From: Limnohabitans sp. WS1
GTDB taxonomy: Bacteria > Pseudomonadota > Gammaproteobacteria > Burkholderiales > Burkholderiaceae_C
Length of the DNA stretch: 64,000 bases
Direction: 5' to 3'
NCBI RefSeq assembly: GCF_003063265.1
Contig: NZ_NERU01000003.1
Coordinates: forward strand, 186,001 to 250,000
The notes under the pieces are model-generated. The model was not told the origin of the DNA and did not search any database. It worked only from the letters and a program-made list of their open reading frames with translations. This document shows, one piece after another, positions 15,430-23,927 of the stretch. The position numbers and the translations under genes were made by a program. Every line of letters starts with the position of its first letter. The first letter of the stretch is position 1.

Positions 15430-17853
15430 ATGTCTGGACACACACCTTTGCCGCCCACCTTGATGGAACTGCCCATGTTGCCGCTGCGCGACGTGGTGGT
15501 GTTCCCTCACATGGTGATTCCCTTGTTTGTGGGACGCCCCAAGAGCATCAAGGCCCTTGAGTCGGCCATGGCTGCCGACCGTCGCATCATGTTGGTGGCG
15601 CAAAAAACAGCCGCCAAAGACGAACCTGCGGTTGACGACATGTTTGACGTGGGTTGTGTCTCGACCATCTTGCAGATGCTCAAATTGCCCGATGGCACCG
15701 TCAAAGTGTTGGTTGAAGGCCAGCAACGTGCCATTGTCAAATCCATTGTGGATGGCGAAGCGCATTTTGTGGCCTCGCTCACCCCTGTTGATCCTGTGTC
15801 CGAGCAATCCGATGCCAGCAGCGAAATTGAGGCGCTGCGCCGTGCCGTGATGCAGCAGTTTGACCAGTACGTCAAACTCAACAAAAAGATTCCGCCCGAA
15901 ATTCTGACCTCGATCTCCAGCATCGATGATCCAGGCCGTTTGGCTGACACCATCGCTGCGCACTTGCCACTCAAGCTCGAGAACAAGCAGCAAGTGCTGG
16001 ACTTGGCCAACATCAAATTGCGGCTTGAAAACCTGTATGCCCAGCTCGAACACGAGGTGGATATTTTGAATGTGGACAAGCGCATCCGTGGTCGTGTCAA
16101 ACGGCAAATGGAGAAAAACCAGCGCGACTTCTACCTCAATGAGCAGGTCAAAGCCATTCAAAAAGAACTTGGCGACGGGGAAGAGGGCGCTGACATTGAG
16201 GAGCTTGAGAAAAAGATCAAGGCTGCTAAGCTGTCTGCCGAGGCGCGTAAAAAGGCCGAAGGTGAGCTCAAAAAGCTCAAACTCATGTCCCCCATGTCGG
16301 CCGAGGCTTCGGTCGTTCGCAACTACCTGGATGTCTTGATTGGTTTGCCTTGGGGCAAAAAAACCAAGCTCAAGCACGATCTGGCCAATGCCGAAGAGGT
16401 CCTGAACCAAGACCACTACGGTCTGGACAAGGTCAAAGACCGCATCCTGGAATACCTCGCGGTGCAGCAACGCGTGGACAAGGTCAAAGCACCAATTCTG
16501 TGCTTGGTGGGGCCACCTGGCGTGGGCAAGACTTCGCTGGGCCAATCCATTGCCAAGGCCACAGGACGCAAGTACGTGCGCATGGCTTTGGGCGGCATGC
16601 GTGACGAGGCCGAGATTCGTGGGCACCGCCGCACCTACATTGGTGCATTGCCTGGCAAGGTGTTGCAAAACCTGAACAAGGTGGGCACCAAAAACCCCCT
16701 GTTCCTTCTTGATGAAATTGACAAGCTGGGCACTGACTTTCGAGGCGACCCGTCGAGTGCTTTGCTGGAGGTGTTGGATCCCGAGCAAAACCACACCTTT
16801 GGTGACCACTACGTCGAGGTTGACTTTGACCTGAGCGACGTGATGTTTGTGGCGACCTCCAATTCCATGAACATTCCGTCGGCCTTGTTGGACCGCATGG
16901 AAGTGATCCGTTTGTCCGGATACACCGAAGACGAAAAAACCAACATTGCCATGAAGTATTTGCTGCCCAAGCAAATGGGCAACAATGGGGTCAAAGATTC
17001 TGAGCTCCTGGTGACCGAAGAGGCCGTGCGCGATGTGGTGCGTTACTACACCCGTGAAGCTGGTGTGCGGTCGCTGGAACGCGAGTTGGGCAAAATCTGC
17101 CGCAAGGTGGTGAAGGCTTTGTTGCTCAAGCAAATGACACCTCAGGTGGTGGTGAATGCAGACAACCTGAATGACTATTTGGGTGTTCGCAAGTACACCT
17201 ATGGCCGTGCTGAGCAAAAAAACCAAGTGGGCCAAGTCGTTGGTTTGGCCTGGACAGAGGTGGGCGGCGATTTGCTGACCATCGAAGCAGCCCTGATGCC
17301 CGGCAAAGGCGTGATCACCCGCACCGGTTCGCTCGGTGATGTGATGAAGGAGTCCGTCGAGGCCGCTCGCACCGTGGTGCGCAGCCGCTCACGTCTTTTG
17401 GGCATTAAGGACGAAGTCTTTGAGAAGAAAGACCTGCACATTCACGTGCCAGACGGTGCCACCCCCAAAGATGGTCCCAGTGCCGGTGCGGCCATGACCA
17501 CCGCCATGGTGTCGGCCATGACGGGTATTCCCGTGCGTGCCGATGTGGCCATGACGGGTGAGATCACGCTGCGCGGCGAAGTCACGGCCATTGGTGGATT
17601 GAAGGAAAAATTGCTGGCTGCATTGCGTGGTGGCATCAAAACGGTGTTGATTCCTGAGGACAACGTCAAAGACCTGCAAGACATTCCCGAAAATGTCAAA
17701 AATGGTTTGGAAATCGTCCCGGTCAAGTGGATCGATCAGGTGCTCGATGTCGCCTTGGAGGCCAAACCCATGCCTTTGAGTGAGGAAGAGGTCGCAGCGA
17801 CTGCCTTGTCAGCGGTCACCACAACGGCAAAATCTGAGGCGGTCAAACATTGA
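15430..17853 (+). CDS. lon: ATP-dependent protease Lon
   Basis: An 807-residue hexameric cytoplasmic AAA+ protease that removes misfolded and short-lived regulatory proteins. The N-terminal LON domain (MLPLRDVVVFPHMVIPLFVGR, about residues 17-220) is followed by a coiled-coil region. The AAA+ module has Walker A GPPGVGKT (about residue 360) and Walker B LFLLDEIDKL. The protease domain has the catalytic Ser in DGPSAGAAMTTA (about 683) and Lys in GGLKEKLLAALRGG (about 726). Length and layout are standard for LonA. A probable heat-shock promoter lies upstream. Confidence 0.97.
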   Translation: MSGHTPLPPTLMELPMLPLRDVVVFPHMVIPLFVGRPKSIKALESAMAADRRIMLVAQKTAAKDEPAVDDMFDVGCVSTILQMLKLPDGTVKVLVEGQQRAIVKSIVDGEAHFVASLTPVDPVSEQSDASSEIEALRRAVMQQFDQYVKLNKKIPPEILTSISSIDDPGRLADTIAAHLPLKLENKQQVLDLANIKLRLENLYAQLEHEVDILNVDKRIRGRVKRQMEKNQRDFYLNEQVKAIQKELGDGEEGADIEELEKKIKAAKLSAEARKKAEGELKKLKLMSPMSAEASVVRNYLDVLIGLPWGKKTKLKHDLANAEEVLNQDHYGLDKVKDRILEYLAVQQRVDKVKAPILCLVGPPGVGKTSLGQSIAKATGRKYVRMALGGMRDEAEIRGHRRTYIGALPGKVLQNLNKVGTKNPLFLLDEIDKLGTDFRGDPSSALLEVLDPEQNHTFGDHYVEVDFDLSDVMFVATSNSMNIPSALLDRMEVIRLSGYTEDEKTNIAMKYLLPKQMGNNGVKDSELLVTEEAVRDVVRYYTREAGVRSLERELGKICRKVVKALLLKQMTPQVVVNADNLNDYLGVRKYTYGRAEQKNQVGQVVGLAWTEVGGDLLTIEAALMPGKGVITRTGSLGDVMKESVEAARTVVRSRSRLLGIKDEVFEKKDLHIHVPDGATPKDGPSAGAAMTTAMVSAMTGIPVRADVAMTGEITLRGEVTAIGGLKEKLLAALRGGIKTVLIPEDNVKDLQDIPENVKNGLEIVPVKWIDQVLDVALEAKPMPLSEEEVAATALSAVTTTAKSEAVKH

Positions 17854-17859
17854 TGTAAA

Positions 17860-17893
17860 AATTTCAGGAAGAGCTCAAAGCCCCCCTGAAATT
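17860..17893 (+). other. Inverted repeat after lon
   Basis: AATTTCAGG (17860-17868) and CCTGAAATT (17885-17893) form a 9-bp stem with a 16-nt loop. It has no T-tract; it may protect the lon mRNA end or act as a weak terminator. Confidence 0.4.
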
Positions 17894-17903
17894 GCATTAC
17901 AAT

Positions 17904-17933
17904 TTGACCATTGCAATCAACAAAGCATACAAT
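17904..17933 (+). promoter_or_regulatory. Promoter of the first tRNA-Gly
   Basis: TTGACC (17904-17909) and TACAAT (17928-17933), 18 bp apart, lie 19 bp before the tRNA. Confidence 0.6.
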
Positions 17934-17952
17934 GCCAAGTTGATTGAAATAT

Positions 17953-18028
17953 GCGGGAATAGCTCAGTTGGTAGAGCGCAACCTTGCCAAGGTTGAGGTC
18001 GCGAGTTCGAATCTCGTTTCCCGCTCCA
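17953..18028 (+). tRNA. tRNA-Gly(GCC), copy 1
   Basis: A 76-nt cloverleaf: acceptor GCGGGAA/TTCCCGC with TCCA, D-arm AGCTCAGTTGGTAGAGC, anticodon loop TTGCCAA giving GCC, T-arm GAGTTCGAATCTC. It is identical to the copy at 18191-18266. Confidence 0.98.
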
Positions 18029-18062
18029 AATAAAGAAAAATGTTTGATCATTTTTCTAAACT

Positions 18063-18091
18063 CAGGGAAGCCAAAGCTTCCCTGTTTTTTT
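18063..18091 (+). terminator. Terminator between the tRNA-Gly copies
   Basis: Stem AGGGAAGC/GCTTCCCT with a four-base loop, followed by a run of seven T. Confidence 0.8.
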
Positions 18092-18170
18092 GGATTTTTT
18101 CAGCAGTTTGTTCTTCTGAAATGGTTTTGAGTTTTGTCTCTTATTCTGGTCAATGTTGTTGTTGACGCTG

Positions 18171-18176
18171 TATAAT
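18171..18176 (+). promoter_or_regulatory. -10 element of the second tRNA-Gly promoter
   Basis: A perfect TATAAT 15 bp before the tRNA; the -35 is weak (TGGTCA at 18147-18152). Confidence 0.5.
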
Positions 18177-18190
18177 AAGAGGCTCTGTTT

Positions 18191-18266
18191 GCGGGAATAG
18201 CTCAGTTGGTAGAGCGCAACCTTGCCAAGGTTGAGGTCGCGAGTTCGAATCTCGTTTCCCGCTCCA
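18191..18266 (+). tRNA. tRNA-Gly(GCC), copy 2
   Basis: Identical over all 76 nt to the copy at 17953-18028, including the encoded CCA. Probably transcribed with the downstream tRNA-Cys. Confidence 0.98.
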
Positions 18267-18332
18267 ATTTTTGAATGTTTCTTGGGTTTGTCACTTGACG
18301 ATCCATTGAGACCAAGTCAGTTCACTGACAAG

Positions 18333-18406
18333 GGCGCGATAGCAAAGCGGTTATGCAACGGATTGCAAATCCGTCTAGCCCAGTTCGACTCTGGGTCGCG
18401 CCTCCA
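18333..18406 (+). tRNA. tRNA-Cys(GCA)
   Basis: A 74-nt cloverleaf: acceptor GGCGCGA/TCGCGCC with TCCA, anticodon loop TTGCAAA giving GCA, T-arm CCAGTTCGACTCTGG. Confidence 0.97.
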
Positions 18407-18413
18407 ATTTCAA

Positions 18414-18449
18414 TGCCTCAGCAGTTCATCTGCTGAGGCATTTGTTTTT
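18414..18449 (+). terminator. Terminator after tRNA-Cys
   Basis: Perfect 11-bp stem TGCCTCAGCAG/CTGCTGAGGCA with loop TTCAT, followed by TTTGTTTTT. Confidence 0.9.
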
Positions 18450-18483
18450 GGTGAAGCTGTCGTGAACTCTTGTTGATATTCGT

Positions 18484-18762
18484 TCAGTTGGCCCTGGCCA
18501 CCCACACGGTGGCGCCCAGCGCACCATATCTCTCTGCATGAGGCACATCGCGTGCCAAGCGAAAAAAATCACCGGCCTTCAAATGCGTCACCTTGTCATG
18601 GGCGGTCAGCCAAAACTCGCCGCGCACCACATGGGCACTGACATCAAAAGGATGGGTGTGGGTGTCGAGTTGGAGATCGGCATCCCATTCGCGGACGATG
18701 ATTTCATCGAAGCCTTCGTCCATGGACTGGGCCGTGAATTGTTCAAGTGAGATGGTGTACAT
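18484..18762 (-). CDS. Small cupin-domain protein
   Basis: A 92-residue single-domain cupin. Cupin motif 1 is seen as DTHTHPFDVSAHVVRGEFWL (His residues about 34 and 36, Glu about 48) and motif 2 as GDFFRLARDVPHAERYG (His about 76), so the metal-binding residues appear largely intact. It follows the aminotransferase by about 60 bp on the same strand and may be co-transcribed with it. The substrate or ligand is unknown. Confidence 0.8.
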   Translation of the reverse strand: MYTISLEQFTAQSMDEGFDEIIVREWDADLQLDTHTHPFDVSAHVVRGEFWLTAHDKVTHLKAGDFFRLARDVPHAERYGALGATVWVARAN

Positions 18763-18820
18763 GGGTTGTGCGAAAGAAAAAAATCAATGTGGTGAAGGCT
18801 TGGGTGTAGAGGTCAGCGCG

Positions 18821-19999
18821 TTAAGTTCGATACCAGTCTTTGACCGCCGCCACAAAGCGCTGCACGCCTTGTGCCACCGTAGCAGGATCCAATGCGCCAT
18901 AAGAAAGTCGTTGGTAATTGGCCTTGTTCAGGTCGGTCAGACCAAAAGCAAAACCGGGCAAAGTCGCGACTTTGAATTTTTCAGTCATGTGGCGATTGAA
19001 CGCCATAGGGTCAGCCATGCCAGGCAGTTTCATGAGCACATAAAAGGCCCCCTGGGTTTGGGGGAACTGCACCAGATCGCCCAAGTCCTCCAAGGCTTGG
19101 TAGACCTGATGGCGGACCATGGAAAGGCTTTGAATTTTTGGCTGAACCCAATCGCGGCCAAGTCTTAAAGATTGCAGTGCAAGCAGTTGCGAAGCCACTG
19201 GCGCGCAGATCAAGTTGGTGTCTTGAACTTTGTTCATGGCATCAAACAAATCAGCAGGGTAGACCACATAACCCACTCGCCAGCTGGCCATGCCGTAATT
19301 TTTGGACATGGAGTAAAAAGACAGCGTGTGACCTTGTGCGCCCTCTATCGATGCCGGAGAAAAGTGCTGAGCACCTTCGTAGGTAAAGTATTCATAGGCT
19401 TCGTCGCTGAAATGGTAAATGCCCGCTTTCGCGCACAAGGCGTTGACTGCCCGCAAAGAGGCTTCGCTGTAAACAGCGCCCGTTGGGTTGTTGGGTGACA
19501 CTGTGACAATGGCCCGGGTGCGCGGCGTGATGGCGTCCGCCAAAGCCTGAACATCCAAACTCGAATCATTGTGGGTCGGGACGGGCACGGGGATGCAGCC
19601 ACACATGCGAATGGCCATTTCCTGGTTGAAGTAATACGGCATGGGCAGGATGAACTCATCACCGGGGTCGGCCACGGCCAGCACGCAGTTGAGAAAGGCC
19701 ATGTTGCTGCCAGCCGTGACCATGATTCGGGATTCCGTGCCGCAGTGCACCTGGTTTTCATCGGCCAACTTTTGTCGAAAGGCTTCGACCAAAGGTGCAA
19801 TGCCGCTGACCGCTTGGTATTTGTGCAGCTGTGCGTCAGCCATCAGTTCGGGCAGAGCGGCAATGGCCGAGGCGGGTGGGGCGTAGTTGACAACGCCTTG
19901 ACCCAAGGAAATGGTGCCCGGGTTATCGCGCACCAGCGCGGCAATGGTGGGAATGATGGGGGTGTCGACCCGGTCCATGCGGAGGGATTGGCGCTTCAT
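18821..19999 (-). CDS. PLP-dependent class I/II aminotransferase
   Basis: A 392-residue fold-type I aminotransferase. The substrate-binding Gly is in SLGQGVVNYAPP (about residue 34). The cofactor-binding residues include VSPNNPTGAVYS (Asn about 171), FSDEAYEYF (Asp and Tyr near 205), and the PLP Lys in SMSKNYGMASWRVGY (about 237). The overall sequence fits the family that acts on methionine, kynurenine or aromatic amino acids; exact substrate not assignable. A small cupin gene follows on the same strand. Confidence 0.88.
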   Translation of the reverse strand: MKRQSLRMDRVDTPIIPTIAALVRDNPGTISLGQGVVNYAPPASAIAALPELMADAQLHKYQAVSGIAPLVEAFRQKLADENQVHCGTESRIMVTAGSNMAFLNCVLAVADPGDEFILPMPYYFNQEMAIRMCGCIPVPVPTHNDSSLDVQALADAITPRTRAIVTVSPNNPTGAVYSEASLRAVNALCAKAGIYHFSDEAYEYFTYEGAQHFSPASIEGAQGHTLSFYSMSKNYGMASWRVGYVVYPADLFDAMNKVQDTNLICAPVASQLLALQSLRLGRDWVQPKIQSLSMVRHQVYQALEDLGDLVQFPQTQGAFYVLMKLPGMADPMAFNRHMTEKFKVATLPGFAFGLTDLNKANYQRLSYGALDPATVAQGVQRFVAAVKDWYRT

Positions 20000-20034
20000 G
20001 CTTTTTCCTGGGGGATGTGACGCGTCTGGCGGAT

Positions 20035-20493
20035 TTATTGACCGTTGATGGCCAGCAATTCAACTTCAAACAAAAGGGTGGCGTTGGGTGGGATCACGCC
20101 GCCTGCACCACGCTCGCCATAAGCCGTGGCGGGTGGGCAAGTCAGTTTGGCTTGGCCGCCAACTTTCATGCGTTGAACACCTTCGGTCCAACATGGAATC
20201 ACACGGTTCAGCGGGAACTCGATGGCTTCGTTGCGTTTGTAAGAGCTGTCAAATTCCTTGCCATTGGGCAATGTGCCTCGGTAATGAACTTTGACCTTGT
20301 CTGAAGCCTTGGGGCTGGCTCCGGTGCCGTCCTTGAGGGATCGGTAGACCATGCCTGAGGCGGTCAGCTGAGCCCCCGGTTCTTGTGATGAGGCGGTGAT
20401 GACGGTGTTTTGAGCAAAAGCTGATGTGGCAAAACACGCAGCCAATGTCAGGCTTGTCAACGATGGGGCGAGAAAATGTTTGGTCATGGTCAT
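20035..20493 (-). CDS. Secreted FKBP-type peptidyl-prolyl isomerase
   Basis: A 152-residue periplasmic FKBP. A cleavable signal peptide is visible (LTSLTLAACFATSAFAQ; cleavage probably after AFA). The FKBP domain includes VKVHYRGTLPNGKEFDSSYKR, the ligand-pocket segment IEFPLNRVIPCWTEGVQRMKVGG, and the closing strand AYGERGAGGVIPPNATLLFE. It would catalyse proline isomerisation in exported proteins. It is located downstream of the nitronate monooxygenase gene with about 100 bp between, so co-transcription is possible. A second Met two codons in is an alternative start. Confidence 0.92.
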   Translation of the reverse strand: MTMTKHFLAPSLTSLTLAACFATSAFAQNTVITASSQEPGAQLTASGMVYRSLKDGTGASPKASDKVKVHYRGTLPNGKEFDSSYKRNEAIEFPLNRVIPCWTEGVQRMKVGGQAKLTCPPATAYGERGAGGVIPPNATLLFEVELLAINGQ

Positions 20494-20589
20494 GGGGTGG
20501 AGAGTGCAAAAAATGAAATTTCTGTCATGTTAACGGAGGCCCGGTGTTCGAGGCATGCGATCAAAACAACAGCCGTTCAGCGCTCCCCA

Positions 20590-21525
20590 TCATCCAAAAG
20601 ATCTTGTCGAGGCCAGTTGTCCTAAACGAGCCGAGATGGCGTGGAACTGGGCCACGGTTTCTTCGATGATTTCACGGGCGGTTTTGACCTCATGGATCAG
20701 TCCAGCCGATTGACCCGCCAAAGCGGGGGCCGCATTCATGTCTCCGCCAAAGTAAACGTCCTGAATGCCTTTGAAGGCCTCGGGGCCCATCAGCCCTGCC
20801 TCGTGCAAGCTTTTTGTGAAAGGGGCTTTGAGGGCACGAATGCAAGGCGAAGACTGGGTGTTCAGCATGTAGGTGCCGGTGGTGGGCGCTTGCACGATGG
20901 CTTGTTTATAGTGCGCGTGAACGGGGCTTTCTGCGCAAGCCACAAAACGGGTGCCCATTTGTACCGCCTCGGCACCCAAGGCAAATGCTGCAGCCATGCC
21001 GCGACCATCCACAATGCCGCCAGCAGCGATCAAGGGCAAATCGGTGTGTTCGCGGATGGCTTGCAGCAGCACCAAGGTGCTGACTTCTTCCGGATTTTTG
21101 AAACCACCGCCTTCGGAGCCCTCCACCACCAAGCCGTCAACACCCGCTTGAGCACACTTCAACGCAGCCTCAAGAGTGGGGACCGCATGGTAGACCGCAA
21201 TGCCTGCGGCCTTTAAGGGGGCGACAAACTTGGCAGGACTGCCGGCTGATGTGGTGACAAAACGGATGCCAGATTCGCAGACGTAACGCAGCATGGCGTC
21301 GTCTTTCAAAAAACGAATCGGAAGATTCACGCCAAAGGGCAGCCCACTGTCGAGCATGCGCTGGATTTCACGTTGGCAATTTTCGGTTTCCCCGGACGAG
21401 GTTTCGATGATGCCCAATCCACCAGCCTTGGAGACGGCCGAGGCCAAGGCGCTGCGGGCAATCCAGCCCATGGGAGCCTGCAAAATGGGGTATTGGGCCC
21501 CGGTGTGTGCCAGTACGCGGTTCAT
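20590..21525 (-). CDS. Nitronate monooxygenase (2-nitropropane dioxygenase family)
   Basis: A 311-residue FMN-dependent TIM-barrel enzyme that oxidises alkyl nitronates such as propionate-3-nitronate. The N-terminal PILQAPMGWIARSALASAVSKAGGLG is the family signature. FMN-phosphate binding is suggested by PLIAAGGIVDGRGMAAAFALGAEAVQMGTRF. Its length fits the bacterial class. Some relatives are enoyl-reductase-like, so the exact reaction is less certain than the family. It probably shares a direction and perhaps an mRNA with the FKBP gene. Confidence 0.85.
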   Translation of the reverse strand: MNRVLAHTGAQYPILQAPMGWIARSALASAVSKAGGLGIIETSSGETENCQREIQRMLDSGLPFGVNLPIRFLKDDAMLRYVCESGIRFVTTSAGSPAKFVAPLKAAGIAVYHAVPTLEAALKCAQAGVDGLVVEGSEGGGFKNPEEVSTLVLLQAIREHTDLPLIAAGGIVDGRGMAAAFALGAEAVQMGTRFVACAESPVHAHYKQAIVQAPTTGTYMLNTQSSPCIRALKAPFTKSLHEAGLMGPEAFKGIQDVYFGGDMNAAPALAGQSAGLIHEVKTAREIIEETVAQFHAISARLGQLASTRSFG

Positions 21526-21646
21526 GCACTTGCCTTTTTGATTAAAAAATCATCATAAGCGCGGGTGTCTGGGCATGCAGTCACCGAGTGGTCCATGGGG
21601 TGGACGCTTTGTCCATAAACTGAACCCTTTTCAAGGAGCTTGTTGC

Positions 21647-22282
21647 ATGGCATTGACACTGTTGGCTTTTGACACCCCAAACGCCCGAAAAATTTCGGTG
21701 GCCTTGGAGGAGATGGGCTTGCCCTATGCGGTGCAAGTGGTTGACATCACACAAAATGAACAATTTGATCCCGATTTTTTGCGCATCAGCCCCAATAACA
21801 AAATCCCAGTTTTGGTGGACACCGATGGACCGGATGGCCAAGTGCAAACCGTTTTCGAGTCGGGTGCCATTTTGATGTACTTGGCAGAAAAGACGGGTCT
21901 GTTTTTGCCCCCTTCAGGCGCTGCTCGGGTGGCTGTTCTGGAGTGGTTGATGTTTCAAGTGGGTGGGTTTGGTCCCTCCCCAGGGCAGGTGCACCATTTT
22001 GTTGCATTGAGTGACGAGGGTGACAGGCGCTATGGTTTGCAACGCTTCATGAGCGAAACACGGCGTTTGTATGGGGTCATGGACCGCCGTTTGGCCGAGC
22101 ATGCGTTTTTTGCAGGCGAATTGTCGATTGCTGACTTCGCGATTTTGGGTTGGGTTTGGCGTCATGCTCGGCATCGGGTGGATTTGAGTGAATTTCCTCA
22201 TGTCCAGCGTTGGTACGAGCGCATGATGGCTCGGCCGGCGGTTCAAAGGGGCTTTGCAGTCGCGTTGCGCAGGGCCGACTGA
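21647..22282 (+). CDS. Glutathione S-transferase family protein (YghU/Ure2-like)
   Basis: A 211-residue GST. The N-terminal thioredoxin-like domain (MALTLLAFDTPNARKISVAL) includes the Asn-initiated helix ISPNNKIPVLVD and the glutathione-binding FESGAILMYLAEK. The C-terminal domain carries SIADFAILGWVWRH. The sequence fits the YfcG/YghU group, which often has glutathione disulfide-bond reductase activity. The start is set by AAGGAG ten bases upstream; the longer open frame reading back to 21575 has no support. Confidence 0.9.
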   Translation: MALTLLAFDTPNARKISVALEEMGLPYAVQVVDITQNEQFDPDFLRISPNNKIPVLVDTDGPDGQVQTVFESGAILMYLAEKTGLFLPPSGAARVAVLEWLMFQVGGFGPSPGQVHHFVALSDEGDRRYGLQRFMSETRRLYGVMDRRLAEHAFFAGELSIADFAILGWVWRHARHRVDLSEFPHVQRWYERMMARPAVQRGFAVALRRAD

Positions 22283-22452
22283 ACGCAACATTTGTGCCTG
22301 ATGAGCCGCTTGCAGTGCCAGGGAGGCCGTCCTCCAAGGGCGAAGTTCATGCTTGCTGGGTCTTAAATTCTCAGGTCAATCGTGTCCATTGGATGGAATA
22401 GGCCACTTCTTGTGGCCTAATATCGCTTTGCATTATTTATCTGGAGCCATAG

Positions 22453-22623
22453 ATGGGCAACAAAATCGTCACCGAAGCAGATCGTAAATTCACCCCCCCA
22501 CTGCCAGCTTTGCCTGGTGTGACCTTGCGCACCGGCGGTCGTGGTCAGCGCGTCAGCCTTGAGCGTGGCGTGGCCACTCGCAGCAAGAAAAATCCTGGCA
22601 AGCGTTCCAAAAAGGGCGGTTGA
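22453..22623 (+). CDS. Small, highly basic 56-residue protein of unknown function
   Basis: Starts MGNKIVTEADRKFTPPLPAL, then a Gly/Arg segment (RTGGRGQRVSLERG), and ends with a Lys/Arg-rich tail (SKKNPGKRSKKGG). It has a plausible ribosome-binding site (CTGGAG, ending seven bases upstream) and its own terminator, both arguing it is a real gene. The composition resembles nucleic-acid-binding or ribosome-associated peptides, but no family was recognised. Too short for ordinary ORF thresholds. Confidence 0.65.
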   Translation: MGNKIVTEADRKFTPPLPALPGVTLRTGGRGQRVSLERGVATRSKKNPGKRSKKGG

Positions 22624-22657
22624 TCCTGCACCTCAGGTTTTTGATCCTGACTTGGCA

Positions 22658-22684
22658 AGCCACTGATGACCTCAGTGGCTTTTT
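22658..22684 (+). terminator. Terminator after the 56-residue gene
   Basis: Stem AGCCACTGA/TCAGTGGCT with a short loop, followed by TTTTT. Confidence 0.85.
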
Positions 22685-22744
22685 AATTGGTGGTCACGCG
22701 GTTCGTCTATTGTTCACAGGCTTTGCTCATCAAGGGGGTATGGA

Positions 22745-23137
22745 ATGCTGATTTCCTATGCAGCGGTTTTGGTCGCAGGGATCATGCCGGTCGTTTGTGC
22801 GGGCATCGCCAAATCGGGTTTTAAGGGCTACGACAACAGTGACCCGAGGGCGTGGTTGGCATCACAAACAGGTTTTCGAGCCCGCGCTAATGCCGCTCAA
22901 GCCAACTGTTTTGAGGCCTTTCCCTTCTTTGCGGTGGGTGTGATTTTGGCTTTGTTGACTGGGGTGGATCCCCATACGGTCGACGCCTTGTCCATTTTGT
23001 TTGTGACCGCCCGCACCGCTTATGTTTTTTGTTACGTCAGCAACAAACCGAAGTGGCGAACCATGGTGTGGTCAGCCGCCTATGTGTCGGTTGTGGCACT
23101 TTATGCATTGGCCATGCTCAATTTGCAAACAAGTTGA
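22745..23137 (+). CDS. MAPEG-family membrane protein
   Basis: A 130-residue, four-helix inner-membrane protein of the eicosanoid/glutathione metabolism family. Helix 1 is LISYAAVLVAGIMPVVCAGI. The conserved cytoplasmic motif is RARANAAQANCFEAFPFF (about residues 47-64), including the Arg, Asn and Glu of the family. The last helices are VDALSILFVTARTAYVFCYV and MVWSAAYVSVVALYALAML. Bacterial members may have glutathione transferase or peroxidase activity, but function is mostly unproven. Confidence 0.85.
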   Translation: MLISYAAVLVAGIMPVVCAGIAKSGFKGYDNSDPRAWLASQTGFRARANAAQANCFEAFPFFAVGVILALLTGVDPHTVDALSILFVTARTAYVFCYVSNKPKWRTMVWSAAYVSVVALYALAMLNLQTS

Positions 23138-23176
23138 GACTTTATCGGCCCGATCTCAAGGCACAATAGAGCCTCT

Positions 23177-23269
23177 GCCCCGGTGGTGAAATCGGTAGAC
23201 ACACCGGACTTAAAATCCGTTGCTTCGTGAATAACGGGCGTGCCGGTTCGATTCCGGCTCGGGGCACCA
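23177..23269 (+). tRNA. tRNA-Leu(UAA)
   Basis: A 93-nt class II tRNA. The acceptor starts GCCCCGG and ends CGGGGCACCA. The anticodon loop CTTAAAA gives UAA, followed by a long variable arm and T-arm GCCGGTTCGATTCCGGC. Confidence 0.95.
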
Positions 23270-23289
23270 AAGTACACATCAACATCATC

Positions 23290-23922
23290 ATGAACCAAGA
23301 CAACGCACCGCTTGAAATCCACGTGCATGGTGATGTGCCGATCAAATCCGGCACCGACCTCAAATCCATTCAGGAAGCGCTCAAGCCACTTTGGCAATAC
23401 GCTGGCGCAAGATCTTTGAATGAAGCCTCTTCAAGCCTTTACGAAGAAGAGCCTGGCATTCGTTTTGATGCCAGCTCACATCGACTGCAAATGTGCTGGA
23501 CTGTGCGGGGGGATGAAGATTTCCGCATGGTCATGGAAGACTTGTGCATGAACCTCAATGAGTTGTCCTCTGCAGGCACACCCATTGAAGTCACTTTTTA
23601 CGACACCGAATTTGACGACGAGGATGAAGCCAGTGGCGCCGATTCTCGCGACGACTTTGTCATGTTGTTTGTGGGGCCGGACCCTGGGGCCATCATGCAG
23701 GCCCAGCGCGATTTGCTCATCCACGACGTCGTGAACATGATGGAACGGCACTTTGATGGGGCCGAGTTGTCGGGTGTAGTGTCTGAAATCGACAAGCTCT
23801 TCAGTCAGCGCTTTGACAACCTGGTCAGTTCATTGGAGCTGGGTAAGCCCCCCAAAGGTGCAGGGGGCAACGGCAACGGCAGCCACGGGGGTGGCGGTCG
23901 CCGTCCACGACATTTGCACTGA
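23290..23922 (+). CDS. Conserved acidic protein of unknown function with a Gly/His/Arg tail
   Basis: A 210-residue cytoplasmic protein. The body (about residues 1-180) is acidic, including an Asp/Glu-rich stretch (TEFDDEDEASGADSRDD near 110) and the segment MLFVGPDPGAIMQAQRDLL. The C-terminus switches to a low-complexity tail (KGAGGNGNGSHGGGGRRPRH). It starts 20 bp after the tRNA-Leu, at the ATG of MNQDNAPLEIHVHGD; the frame reading back through the tRNA is not the start. It ends five bases before the MFS gene, so the two are likely co-transcribed. No family assigned. Confidence 0.75.
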   Translation: MNQDNAPLEIHVHGDVPIKSGTDLKSIQEALKPLWQYAGARSLNEASSSLYEEEPGIRFDASSHRLQMCWTVRGDEDFRMVMEDLCMNLNELSSAGTPIEVTFYDTEFDDEDEASGADSRDDFVMLFVGPDPGAIMQAQRDLLIHDVVNMMERHFDGAELSGVVSEIDKLFSQRFDNLVSSLELGKPPKGAGGNGNGSHGGGGRRPRHLH

Positions 23923-23927
23923 TTGCC

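Noticed and set aside
15364..17235. Open frame of 623 codons opposite lon
   Set aside because: Antisense shadow; Lon motifs on the plus strand are complete.
17953..18406. tRNA-Gly pair plus tRNA-Cys as an integration hotspot
   Set aside because: No displaced tRNA-end repeat, integrase or composition change was seen around these genes.
23227..23289. Upstream extension of the acidic-protein gene into tRNA-Leu
   Set aside because: The start would lie within the tRNA; the ATG at 23290 is better placed.
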